A DNA stretch of 64,000 nt. It comes from Epilithonimonas sp042695135 (lineage in GTDB: Bacteria; Bacteroidota; Bacteroidia; Flavobacteriales; Weeksellaceae). Position numbers and translations under genes: made by a program. The notes below the pieces were generated by a model. That model was not told the origin of the DNA, made no database searches, and saw only the letters and a program-made list of their open reading frames with translations. Location: the NCBI RefSeq assembly GCF_042695135.1, contig NZ_CP170547.1:2604001-2668000 (forward strand). Direction: 5' to 3'. Of the stretch, positions 8,392-15,862 are shown in pieces. How positions within the stretch are numbered: position 1 is the first letter of the stretch; each line of letters opens with the position of its first letter.

Positions 8392-9465
8392 ATGAAAAAT
8401 ATCAACAATAAACACTTATTAAATCTGATCAAATCAAAAGCTTTGATCTTGATTGCCAGCAGTTCTCTTTTGACTTCTTGTGTGATCTACACAGGTGGCT
8501 ATTCAGAAACTGATGGTGTATATTATGATCCTAACAAGGATTCTTTACCTGCCGGTTCATATTCCGGCAGTTATGGTAATCAGGTTGATGATTACTACAA
8601 TTATCAGGACACTTACCCAAGTATCTATGATAACAACCAACAGAATATCCAGGATCAAAACAACCGATATGCCTTGACAAATGATTCTGACTGGGGATCT
8701 TACACCGGAACAGAAACCAATTACACCAGTTTTAACAATTGGGGTTATGGCGGTTGGGGAATGGGCTTCGGATACGGAGGTTTTGGTGGCTGGGGATATC
8801 CAGGCTACGGAATCTATGGCTGGAACAGTCCTTTCAACTCTTGGGGTTGGGGATTGGGATTCGGCTGGGGTAGTTCTTTCTACTCGCCTTGGGGCTGGGG
8901 CGGCGGATTTTATGATCCGTTCTATTCCGGATTTGGCTGGGGCGGTTACTATGGAGGCGGATATTATGGAGGAAACTATTACCGTCCGATTTATAACAGA
9001 TCGGGTGTCAATGGAGGAAGACTTGGTGGGATGATCTCTCAAAACAGAGGTATCGGCAGAAACACCAGCCGTTTTCAGGGAATCAATAACAGCGGATTCC
9101 GTCCAAACAGAAATATAAGAAATGAAGTTGGAAATATGAATAGTGGTTTTAGAAATCCTAATAATGGTATAAGAACTTCTAACGGCATCAGACCAAACTT
9201 CCCTAATGGAGGTGTAAGAACTTCCAACGGTATTAGACCTAACTTCCCTAACAATGGAGGAACAAGAACTCAGACTTATCCTAATAACGGAGGAGTGAGA
9301 ACTTCACCAAACAATGGCGGTTTCAGAAATGACTCCTATTCTGCACCATCAAGATCCGGAGGTAACTCTGGAGGCGGATTCAATTCCGGTGGCGGCGGAT
9401 TCAGATCTGGTGGTTCAGGCGGCGGTGGCGGAATGAGATCCGGTGGCGGCGGTGGAAGAAGATAA
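8392..9465 (+). CDS. Gly/Tyr/Trp-rich lipoprotein of unknown function
   Basis: 357 aa. A lipoprotein signal ends in LLTSC with the lipid cysteine at residue 30. A spacer rich in Tyr, Asp and Asn follows. Residues about 115-200 are built from GWG, GYGG and YYGGGY motifs. The C-terminal part carries repeats around GIRPNFPN and GGVRTSP, ending in a Gly/Ser/Arg tail (GGGGGMRSGGGGGRR). Composition resembles structural or matrix-like surface proteins; no enzyme domain is visible. The final basic Gly-rich tail is odd for an outer-membrane lipoprotein. It lies 31 bases before the FadL-like gene and is probably in one operon with it. Confidence 0.8.
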   Translation: MKNINNKHLLNLIKSKALILIASSSLLTSCVIYTGGYSETDGVYYDPNKDSLPAGSYSGSYGNQVDDYYNYQDTYPSIYDNNQQNIQDQNNRYALTNDSDWGSYTGTETNYTSFNNWGYGGWGMGFGYGGFGGWGYPGYGIYGWNSPFNSWGWGLGFGWGSSFYSPWGWGGGFYDPFYSGFGWGGYYGGGYYGGNYYRPIYNRSGVNGGRLGGMISQNRGIGRNTSRFQGINNSGFRPNRNIRNEVGNMNSGFRNPNNGIRTSNGIRPNFPNGGVRTSNGIRPNFPNNGGTRTQTYPNNGGVRTSPNNGGFRNDSYSAPSRSGGNSGGGFNSGGGGFRSGGSGGGGGMRSGGGGGRR

Positions 9466-9496
9466 TTTTAAATTTTAAAATACATTTCATATTAAA

Positions 9497-10927
9497 ATGC
9501 TAAAAAAGACTTTATTACTCCTTAGTATTCCTGTCTCTTTTGTTTACCTCAAAGCTCAGGATGTATCGGTAATTACAAATACAGTAGATGTTTACTCTGC
9601 AAATCCGATCAACGGAACTGCAAAATATAATGCAATGGCAGGATCAATCGGAGCCTTGGGTGGGGATATTTCCTCAGCAAGTGTCAATCCTGCCGGTATA
9701 GGCGTATTCATTACGAGTGACTTAAATTTGACTTTAGGAGTTAATAGTAATAAAAATACGACTACGCTCGCTGGAGTTCCAATGAGTTATAAAATCAACA
9801 ATACAGATCTTAATAATTCCGGAGGTGTTCTCAGTATCAACCTTGAGGAATTGGGATCTAAATGGAAATTCATAAACATAGGTGTTAATTACTCTACGCA
9901 GTCTATTGATAATTATTCTGAAGCTGCCGGAAATGAAAATATAAAATTATCAAACACATCTATTACAGCAACTCCAACAGCTTATTCATATTCTGGTCAC
10001 GCTTACGACCGATATGGTGATCTTTCTAAAACCAATTTTACAGTTGGTGCTAATTATGATAACCGTTTTTATTTTGGAGCAGGACTTAATTTTCATAATT
10101 CTTACATAGATCAAAATGACATTGCTAATTTTTCATCAGGAAATTATGTAACAACTTTTGATAAACAATACACGAATTTTAAAGAAAAAGGCGAAGGTTT
10201 TTCTGCAAATGTCGGTGTAATTACTAAGGTAAGTAATCAATTCCGACTTGGTGCGGCTATTGAATCACCAACGTGGTGGAGCATAGATAGAGTTTATAAT
10301 CAGTATTATATTGACACAAACCAATATGATGTTTACAGCGAAGACAGAAAATTGTCAACACCTATGAAAGCAACTCTGAGTGCAGCTTTTGTTCCAAGCA
10401 AAAACTTCGCTTTGAATGTTGATTTTATACAAGGGATTACAAAACCAAAATATAAAGAATACGGCTATGCTGAAGAAGAATTAAACGACTTCTTCGATGA
10501 TTCTTATAAAAATTCTTCTGAGGTACGAGTTGGTGCAGAATACAGAGTTGCCGGCTTCAGACTTCGTGGTGGTTATGCCTATCAGGGAAATAGTTTTGAT
10601 AATATTTCACTGTCAGGCTATAACGATAATGGCTCTACTTCTAACCAATCTTTTTCTAATCTTCTTGTAGGAAAACGAAATACGATTGGTGCGGGTTTAG
10701 GTTATGACTTCAAAGCTTTTTATATAGATGCTTCTTATCAGAACATTTCTTCTGAATACTCAAGTCCTTTTTTATATGGTGTTAAAACAAGTGATAATGC
10801 TTCTTCTTACACAACATCGGGTTATTATAATCCTTCCGGTGTTGAATTGTTAAGCGATTCTTACGCTGTTTCCAAAGTAAAAAACAAAAGAGATAATTTC
10901 TTCGTAACAGTTGGCTGGAAGTTCTAA
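9497..10927 (+). CDS. OmpP1/FadL-family outer-membrane transport protein
   Basis: 476 aa with a signal peptide (MLKKTLLLLSIPVSFVYLKAQ). The conserved N-terminal hatch of the family is visible: GTAKYNAMAGSIGALGGD, then SVNPAGIGVF. Beta-strands follow to a C-terminal aromatic residue (VTVGWKF), as in outer-membrane barrels. FadL-type proteins let hydrophobic compounds cross the outer membrane; Bacteroidetes members are often named 'hemin receptor' without proof. The substrate is unknown. Probably co-transcribed with the lipoprotein upstream. Confidence 0.85.
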   Translation: MLKKTLLLLSIPVSFVYLKAQDVSVITNTVDVYSANPINGTAKYNAMAGSIGALGGDISSASVNPAGIGVFITSDLNLTLGVNSNKNTTTLAGVPMSYKINNTDLNNSGGVLSINLEELGSKWKFINIGVNYSTQSIDNYSEAAGNENIKLSNTSITATPTAYSYSGHAYDRYGDLSKTNFTVGANYDNRFYFGAGLNFHNSYIDQNDIANFSSGNYVTTFDKQYTNFKEKGEGFSANVGVITKVSNQFRLGAAIESPTWWSIDRVYNQYYIDTNQYDVYSEDRKLSTPMKATLSAAFVPSKNFALNVDFIQGITKPKYKEYGYAEEELNDFFDDSYKNSSEVRVGAEYRVAGFRLRGGYAYQGNSFDNISLSGYNDNGSTSNQSFSNLLVGKRNTIGAGLGYDFKAFYIDASYQNISSEYSSPFLYGVKTSDNASSYTTSGYYNPSGVELLSDSYAVSKVKNKRDNFFVTVGWKF

Positions 10928-10949
10928 ACTTTTCGGTTCTAAATAAAAT

Positions 10950-10979
10950 AAAAGTCCTGATTTTCGTTCAGGACTTTTT
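10950..10979. terminator. Bidirectional terminator between FadL-like gene and rsgA
   Basis: AAAAGTCCTGA (10950-10960) pairs with TCAGGACTTTT (10968-10978). T-rich on both exits, so it serves both convergent genes. Confidence 0.9.
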
Positions 10980-10982
10980 ATT

Positions 10983-11909
10983 TTAGATTTGATTCATCTC
11001 TTCTGCTTCTTCCATCAGCTTTAGATAAGTGATGTATCTTGTTTCCTCTATTTCTCCGGTTTCCAGACTATTTAAAACGGCACATTTTGGTTCATTGATG
11101 TGCATACAATTGTGATATTTGCAACTTCTCCCCGCTTTGAAAATCTCCGGAAAATAATGCTGGATTTCTTCTTTCTGAACATCTATCATTGCAAATTCCC
11201 GAACGCCCGGTGTATCGATAACCGAACCGCCAAAATCCCAGAAATGCATCTGTGCAAAAGTCGTCGTATGTTTTCCTTTGAGCTGAGATTCCGAAATTTC
11301 TCCTGTCCTGATATGAAGATCAGGCTGCATCGCATTCACCAAAGTTGATTTTCCACATCCGGAATGTCCGAAGAATACAGACGTTTTATCTTTAATTTTA
11401 TCGATGAGAAAATTGAGATTCAGTTTTGTGTAGGAAGAGATATTCAAAGTGTCGTAACCGATGTTTTGATACATTCCTTCGATGTTTTCCACGATCTCTT
11501 TTTCTTCGCCGTTCAAAGTATCCATTTTATTGAATAATATCAAAGTCGGAATGTTATAAGCTTCGCAGCAGGCAAGAAAACGATCCAAAAAGCCTAACGA
11601 TGTTTCCGGGAATTTCAAAGTATAAATAAAACATGCAACATCCACATTGGAAGCAATAATATGCGCTTCTTTGGAAAGATTAACCGATTTTCTGATGAGA
11701 TAATTTTTTCTAGGAAAGATCTTCGTAATCCAAGCTACATCATCCTGCTCCAAAGAGAATTCTACTTCATCTCCTACTGCAAGCGGATTTGTAAGTCTGG
11801 TTTTTATCAATTTGAATTTGCCCCGGATTCTGGCTTCATAAACAGTTTTAGATTCTGCTTCCAAAACCTGATACCAGCTGCCAGTAGATTTGATGATGAT
11901 TCCTTTCAA
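10983..11909 (-). CDS. rsgA: ribosome small-subunit-dependent GTPase A
   Basis: 308 aa from the TTG at 11909. It assists late 30S subunit assembly. Order: OB fold (about 1-65), circularly permuted GTPase with NKMD (127-130) before the P-loop GHSGCGKST (181-189) and DTPG (232-235), then a zinc site with Cys263, Cys268, His270 and Cys276. An earlier in-frame TTG at 11936 lies inside the promoter -7 box, so 11909, which gives the usual MKGIIIKSTGSWY, is preferred. It ends at a shared terminator. Regulation beyond the promoter is not visible. Confidence 0.95.
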   Translation of the reverse strand: MKGIIIKSTGSWYQVLEAESKTVYEARIRGKFKLIKTRLTNPLAVGDEVEFSLEQDDVAWITKIFPRKNYLIRKSVNLSKEAHIIASNVDVACFIYTLKFPETSLGFLDRFLACCEAYNIPTLILFNKMDTLNGEEKEIVENIEGMYQNIGYDTLNISSYTKLNLNFLIDKIKDKTSVFFGHSGCGKSTLVNAMQPDLHIRTGEISESQLKGKHTTTFAQMHFWDFGGSVIDTPGVREFAMIDVQKEEIQHYFPEIFKAGRSCKYHNCMHINEPKCAVLNSLETGEIEETRYITYLKLMEEAEEMNQI

Positions 11910-11933
11910 AAAGTAAATTTTTATATTGTATGG

Positions 11934-11962
11934 CAAATTTAGAGATTTAAAATCATCATCAA
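11934..11962 (-). promoter_or_regulatory. rsgA promoter
   Basis: Minus strand: TTG (11962-11960), 18 bases, TAAATTTG (11941-11934). It decides the rsgA start: the alternative TTG at 11936 would be untranscribed or at the very start of the mRNA. Confidence 0.65.
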
Positions 11963-11979
11963 TAAAAAAGAAGCTATAA

Positions 11980-12423
11980 TTAGCTTTTTTTAAATAAAGT
12001 TTTATTTTTTATTTTAATTATAATCGAGTAAATATTATATAGGTTTAATAATAAAATTGACATTATCCAAATCCAATAACCAAAATTAAATTCAATAATT
12101 TTACCCATCCTTCCATTTTCAGAAACTAAAATTTCATTCCAAAAAAGAAAACTTAATGATAAGCCAAATGATAAAATTGAAAACAAAATTGCTATTTGCG
12201 GATATTTTCTTGAAAAAATAATTGAGTTTAAAAATAAAGGATTTGCTGTCCAAATAATTGTTTCAAAAATTCCTCCACCTAAAAAGGCAAAAAAACCTGA
12301 CAATAATAATTCTCCCCCATTATATTTTATACTTCCATTATAATCTGATACAATAATAGCATTAAAAAATAATGAAATAATAAAAATTACTATAATTAAA
12401 ACTTGAAATTTATATTTTTTCAT
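11980..12423 (-). CDS. small integral membrane protein, unknown
   Basis: 147 aa, Ile/Phe/Leu-rich, with about four hydrophobic segments: near 7-27, 40-60, 76-95 and 115-135. Short basic tail (KIKNKTLFKKS). The first helix starts MKKYKFQVLIIVIFIISLFF. No known motif. The gene is more AT-rich than its neighbours and has no obvious promoter box, so it may be acquired or poorly conserved. I do not recognise the family. Confidence 0.6.
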   Translation of the reverse strand: MKKYKFQVLIIVIFIISLFFNAIIVSDYNGSIKYNGGELLLSGFFAFLGGGIFETIIWTANPLFLNSIIFSRKYPQIAILFSILSFGLSLSFLFWNEILVSENGRMGKIIEFNFGYWIWIMSILLLNLYNIYSIIIKIKNKTLFKKS

Positions 12424-12502
12424 TTATGTATAATTAATTTTTTAGCAATTTACTGCAAATTACATTATCTAGTTAAAGCTTTTTATCGTCTTTATAAATA
12501 AA

Positions 12503-12540
12503 AACCCTTTCAGAGCTTGAAATCTGAAAGGGTTCTTTTA
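12503..12540. terminator. Terminator-like hairpin
   Basis: AACCCTTTCAGA (12503-12514) pairs with TCTGAAAGGGTT (12523-12534), followed by CTTTTATTTT on the plus strand and TTTTATTTAT on the minus strand. It could insulate the membrane-protein gene from read-through out of the DAHP synthase gene. Confidence 0.75.
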
Positions 12541-12558
12541 TTTTCTGAAATTTTATTA

Positions 12559-12635
12559 GGAGCTATTTCCCGCTTTTCGTTGCAATCTTTTATTTTTTCT
12601 TAAAAAATAAAAGGATTTCCACTGCAATCGGGGCT
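12559..12635 (-). repeat. Intergenic palindromic element, copy A
   Basis: Read on the minus strand it starts AGCCCCGATTGCAGTGGAAA and ends GCGGGAAATAGCTCC. Between these lies an inner inverted repeat of different sequence (CTTTTATTTTTT / AAAAAATAAAAG). Same design as copies at 12714, 50028 and, degenerate, 61061. No gene in 12424-12874 otherwise. Confidence 0.7.
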
Positions 12636-12713
12636 ACGGATTTTCAACCTCAAATGACGCTTTGTCCAATAAAAGTGAAAATCATCAAATTGGTTGACAT
12701 TTTCTTTAAACAC

Positions 12714-12827
12714 AGAATCTGCAGCCCGGCCTGAGTGGAGCTCATTTTTTGCAGATTACTAAAGTTTCTTTCTAACTGAAAACATCTGGCAAAAAATAGC
12801 GGGAACGGAGGACGGAAAAGCTGCCCA
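12714..12827 (+). repeat. Intergenic palindromic element, copy B
   Basis: Starts AGAATCTGCAGCCCG, then TGAGTGGAGCTC; ends GCGGGAACGG, then GGAAAAGCTGCCC. The inner arms ATTTTTTGCAGAT and ATCTGGCAAAAAAT pair across the middle. The sequence of these arms differs from copies A and C while pairing is kept. It lies back to back with copy A. Confidence 0.75.
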
Positions 12828-12838
12828 AATAATTAAAA

Positions 12839-12862
12839 GTCTTCGAGAGCCTCAGACTGACA
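12839..12862 (+). repeat. Short dispersed repeat (CTTCGA...CTCAG...TGACA), copy 1
   Basis: 24-base motif beginning GTCTTCGAGAGCCTCAG and ending ACTGACA. An identical copy lies at 52064-52087, a variant at 52099-52122, and relatives at 21011-21028 and 37819-37842 (inverted). Confidence 0.6.
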
Positions 12863-12874
12863 ACATTTAAAAAA

Positions 12875-13954
12875 TTATCTGTCAATCATAATGTTATTCT
12901 GAACTTCAATACTTTCTTCGTGGATCGCTTTGAAAACTTTCTCGATGAATTCTTGGGACATTCCTGTTTCGCTCGCCTTTTGGTTGGCGTATTCTGTGAT
13001 CACTTTCCAACGTTCCGGCTGGAAGATCGCAATGTTATTTTCTTTTTTCAAAGTTCCGATCTTTTCGGAGATCTTCATTCTTTGAGACAATAATTCGATC
13101 AATTGGAAATCCATATCGCTGATGAGCGTTCTATGTTTTCCCATCTCTTCCTCGTAACCAGAAATATCGGAATTCCGGATCTGAAGATTATTAATCATTT
13201 CTGCCAAAACTTCCGGCGTAATCTGTTGTGAAGCGTCGCTCCAAGCGTTGTCCGGATCTTCGTGACTTTCTATGATGGCTCCTTGATATCCAACGTTGAA
13301 AGCTTCCTGTGCAACACCGGCCAAACCGGTCCTATTACCACAAATGTGCGACGGATCAATAAACAATGGAATATTCGGGAATTGATTTTTGAAATCCAGA
13401 GCGATCTGCCAGTTCGGAATGTTTCTGTATTTTGTTTTTTGGTAAGTTGAAAAACCTCTGTGTATTGCGCCAACATTTTCGATCCCCTGCCCTAAAAGCC
13501 TTTCCAAAGCGCCGATCCAAAGTGCCAAATCCGGATTCACTGGATTTTTTACCAAGATTGGTTTGTTGGTTCCTCTCAATGCCTGAGCAATTTCCTGAAC
13601 TGTAAAAGGATTTACAGTGGAACGTGCGCCGATCCAAAGAATATCTACATCTGCCTCCAACGCTGCAAAAACGTGATGTGCATTCGCAACCTCAGTCGCT
13701 GTCTTGAAACCATATTCTTCCTTCACTTTTTTCAGCCAGTTGAGACCAATCACTCCTACTCCTTCGAAGCCGTTTGGTTTTGTTCTTGGTTTCCAGATTC
13801 CGGCACGAAAAGCTGAGATCTCTGCACCGCTCTCTTTCAGTCTTTTGGCCGTTCCCAGCATTTGCGACTCACTTTCTGCGCTGCAAGGTCCTGCAATAAT
13901 CATTGGATTTGCAAAGTCCTGGATCCAATCGTTCTTTAATTCGTTTAAGTTCAT
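12875..13954 (-). CDS. bifunctional DAHP synthase / chorismate mutase (type II)
   Basis: 359 aa. Residues 1-265 are a type I-beta DAHP synthase, first enzyme of the shikimate pathway (IIAGPCSAES; SAFRAGIWKPRT; WIGARSTVNPF; PILVKNPVNPD; FIDPSHICGNR; ESHEDPDNAWSD). Residues about 270-355 are an AroQ-type chorismate mutase (HRTLISDMDFQLIELLSQRMKISEKIGTLKKE). The mutase is at the C-terminus, the reverse of the Bacillus AroA order; the fusion allows feedback by prephenate or chorismate in related enzymes. The gene stands alone and has a long repeat-filled 3' gap. Confidence 0.95.
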   Translation of the reverse strand: MNLNELKNDWIQDFANPMIIAGPCSAESESQMLGTAKRLKESGAEISAFRAGIWKPRTKPNGFEGVGVIGLNWLKKVKEEYGFKTATEVANAHHVFAALEADVDILWIGARSTVNPFTVQEIAQALRGTNKPILVKNPVNPDLALWIGALERLLGQGIENVGAIHRGFSTYQKTKYRNIPNWQIALDFKNQFPNIPLFIDPSHICGNRTGLAGVAQEAFNVGYQGAIIESHEDPDNAWSDASQQITPEVLAEMINNLQIRNSDISGYEEEMGKHRTLISDMDFQLIELLSQRMKISEKIGTLKKENNIAIFQPERWKVITEYANQKASETGMSQEFIEKVFKAIHEESIEVQNNIMIDR

Positions 13955-14462
13955 ATTTTAAATTATATATTTTAAATTAATGCAATAGTATATCTGTTAT
14001 AAATATTGATTTATAATTCTTTTCCAAAAAATAACGTTTAAAAACTTTAAATGAGTTACGGAAATTTGAACTGTTCCGTATATTTTTGAGAAAGAAATTC
14101 AGTTAGCTAAACCAATAAAATCGGTAATAGTTTCTGAAATTTCTATAATAAGATCCAAAAAAGCTAAATGATCCACCAAAATATTTGGCAGATACAGAAG
14201 TTGTAAAGTATGGAAAATTGGTTGATTCCATTTATTAATTGCCTTATCAGAAGGCTTTTAGCACTTAATTGGGTTAATCGATTTCAACTAATTTATCGAA
14301 ATCTTAAACAAATATATAAATTTATAAGAAATGGAATGTTATAAAATTAATTAAATTTTTAAATAAAAAAACAGAAGCAGGAAAATCCTGCTTCTGTTAA
14401 AATTAATATATGAAATGAATCCTTAAACTTCATTTGTGTTTCGGTGTAAGAAAATAATTGTT
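13955..14462. other. AT-rich gap without a recognised gene
   Basis: About 500 bases with no convincing reading frame. It holds the terminator at 14363-14398 and a weak hairpin GCCTT/AAGGC with trailing T at 14241-14258. Otherwise nothing seen. Confidence 0.6.
14363..14398 (-). terminator. Terminator after the surface-protein gene
   Basis: AACAGAAGCAGGA (14370-14382) pairs with TCCTGCTTCTGTT (14386-14398). Read on the minus strand it is followed by TTTTTTTATTT. Confidence 0.9.
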
Positions 14463-15167
14463 TTAATTGGAAATTTTATAAATGTAAACATTCACTTTTG
14501 CACTATTGAGCAGTGTGATATCAGCCGGTAATAAACCTGAAACATTAACCGCAAAAGTTATTGTATCGCCAGAGCCGAGTTGTACCAGCGATGTTAGTTT
14601 TGTAGAAGTCAGCGGTACTGCTGCAAGTGTAACACCCAACAGTGATACTCGAACACCGTCAAAAAGTTTCTCATCCCAAACTGTGCTGCCATTTTTTATA
14701 ATTCCAAGTTTTTTTCCGCCCAATGCCTCCAAATTAACACCCGAAGCAAACTGAAATTCATAATTAATTACATAAATCCCGGCTTGCGGAGCTGTATATA
14801 CTCCAGTATTGAAAAGGGATTGAGCCCCAAGTTTTGTGTCGTTTGCCCCCGTAAGATTAATTTTTGACCAGTAATTTCCCAATCCCAGATCCAGAAGAGA
14901 CCAGGATCCGCTTTTGGATGCATAATAAGCATTAGCGTTCAAAATATCAGAACTTATTTCTTTCACTTCAGAGTCTCCGGTTGTAGCGGTCTTATCTCTC
15001 AGCAAAAGTGTGTAGTTACTATTTAACGAAGTTATAGTTGTAACATTCCGAACTTTTAAATTTCCGTTAATATCCAATGTTGATTTAGGATCCGATGTAT
15101 TAATCCCAACTTGTGCGTATAGTATATTCGTAAATATAGTAATCGCGAGTATTGTATTTTTTTTCAT
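14463..15167 (-). CDS. exported C1q/TNF-like surface protein
   Basis: 234 aa from the ATG at 15167, which gives a clean signal peptide (MKKNTILAITIFTNILYAQ); the frame extends to 15203 but upstream residues do not fit one. The mature protein starts VGINTSDPKSTLDINGNLKV, the hallmark of many Chryseobacterium surface proteins. The second half has features of a jelly-roll C1q-like domain (FNTGVYTAPQAGIYVINYEFQF). Likely cell-surface or adhesin role; unproven. It lies downstream of, and on the same strand as, the small lipoprotein gene at 15372-15590. Confidence 0.75.
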   Translation of the reverse strand: MKKNTILAITIFTNILYAQVGINTSDPKSTLDINGNLKVRNVTTITSLNSNYTLLLRDKTATTGDSEVKEISSDILNANAYYASKSGSWSLLDLGLGNYWSKINLTGANDTKLGAQSLFNTGVYTAPQAGIYVINYEFQFASGVNLEALGGKKLGIIKNGSTVWDEKLFDGVRVSLLGVTLAAVPLTSTKLTSLVQLGSGDTITFAVNVSGLLPADITLLNSAKVNVYIYKISN

Positions 15168-15371
15168 GAACTCCATAGCAATTATATTTATTGTTAAAGT
15201 CAAGTTTGTGTTTTAATAGCTGCATAATAAATATTCAAAACTTCTACTCATTTCTGAGAAAATTCTTCTATTTATCATTTCATTTTATTGTTTTATTGGT
15301 TTTCATAGTTATTAGTTTTTAAATTGCCGGCTTCATGGTCTGTTCATAAAACCAGCAATATTTTTTTCATA

Positions 15372-15590
15372 TTACCATTGATGCCCGTTCTTTGGAGGCG
15401 GATCAGCCGGTATTTGATTAGTTATAGCAGTTGCACTATCTATTGTTATACTGTCATTGTCTCTTTTAAAAATGTTGTCTGTTTGTTTTTTGTTAAAGGT
15501 TTCTGTTTCTAAATCTTCGTCTTGCGCTCTGCAGGAATTTGTAAAAATTACAATTGCTAAAATTGAAATTGTTGAGATAAACTTTTTCAT
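15372..15590 (-). CDS. small lipoprotein of module A (C-terminal DPPPKNGHQW)
   Basis: 72 aa. Signal sequence MKKFISTISILAIVIFTNSC with the lipid cysteine at 20, then an acidic Thr/Asp-rich chain and the C-terminus DPPPKNGHQW. A paralogue at 54894-55118 (74 aa) shares MKKF(I), SC-R at the lipobox, FK..DS in the middle and DPP-K-G--W at the end. Both are divergent from large TPR-AraC regulators that are themselves paralogues (15863-17599 and 55378-57162). I do not recognise the family. A target gene of the regulator, or a signal sensed by it, are both possible. Confidence 0.75.
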   Translation of the reverse strand: MKKFISTISILAIVIFTNSCRAQDEDLETETFNKKQTDNIFKRDNDSITIDSATAITNQIPADPPPKNGHQW

Positions 15591-15862
15591 GTTCTTAAGT
15601 TTAAAGTTATCCCGGCCGGTTGGTTAATTAGAATTCTGAGACGAATTTATCAGACAAATTTCAGGTTTCAAAGCAATGGTGGTGCTTATTTGGAAATAAG
15701 CACAGGTTTATAATTATGGTTACTAATACTTAAATAATTGATTTATATGTAGATAAAAAAAAACATTAAAAGGCTAATTTTATTAATATTTAAAAAAGAA
15801 ATAATTCGTTTTTTAGCCTGGTTTTTGATTACTTTAGTTCAGAAAGATTAGATTTCTATTTT

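Noticed and set aside
8557..9042. 161-aa frame opposite the Gly-rich lipoprotein
   Set aside because: Antisense shadow caused by the low-complexity composition of the real gene.
14241..14258. GCCTT/AAGGC hairpin with T-tract
   Set aside because: Short 5-bp stem, no gene upstream on that strand; likely chance.
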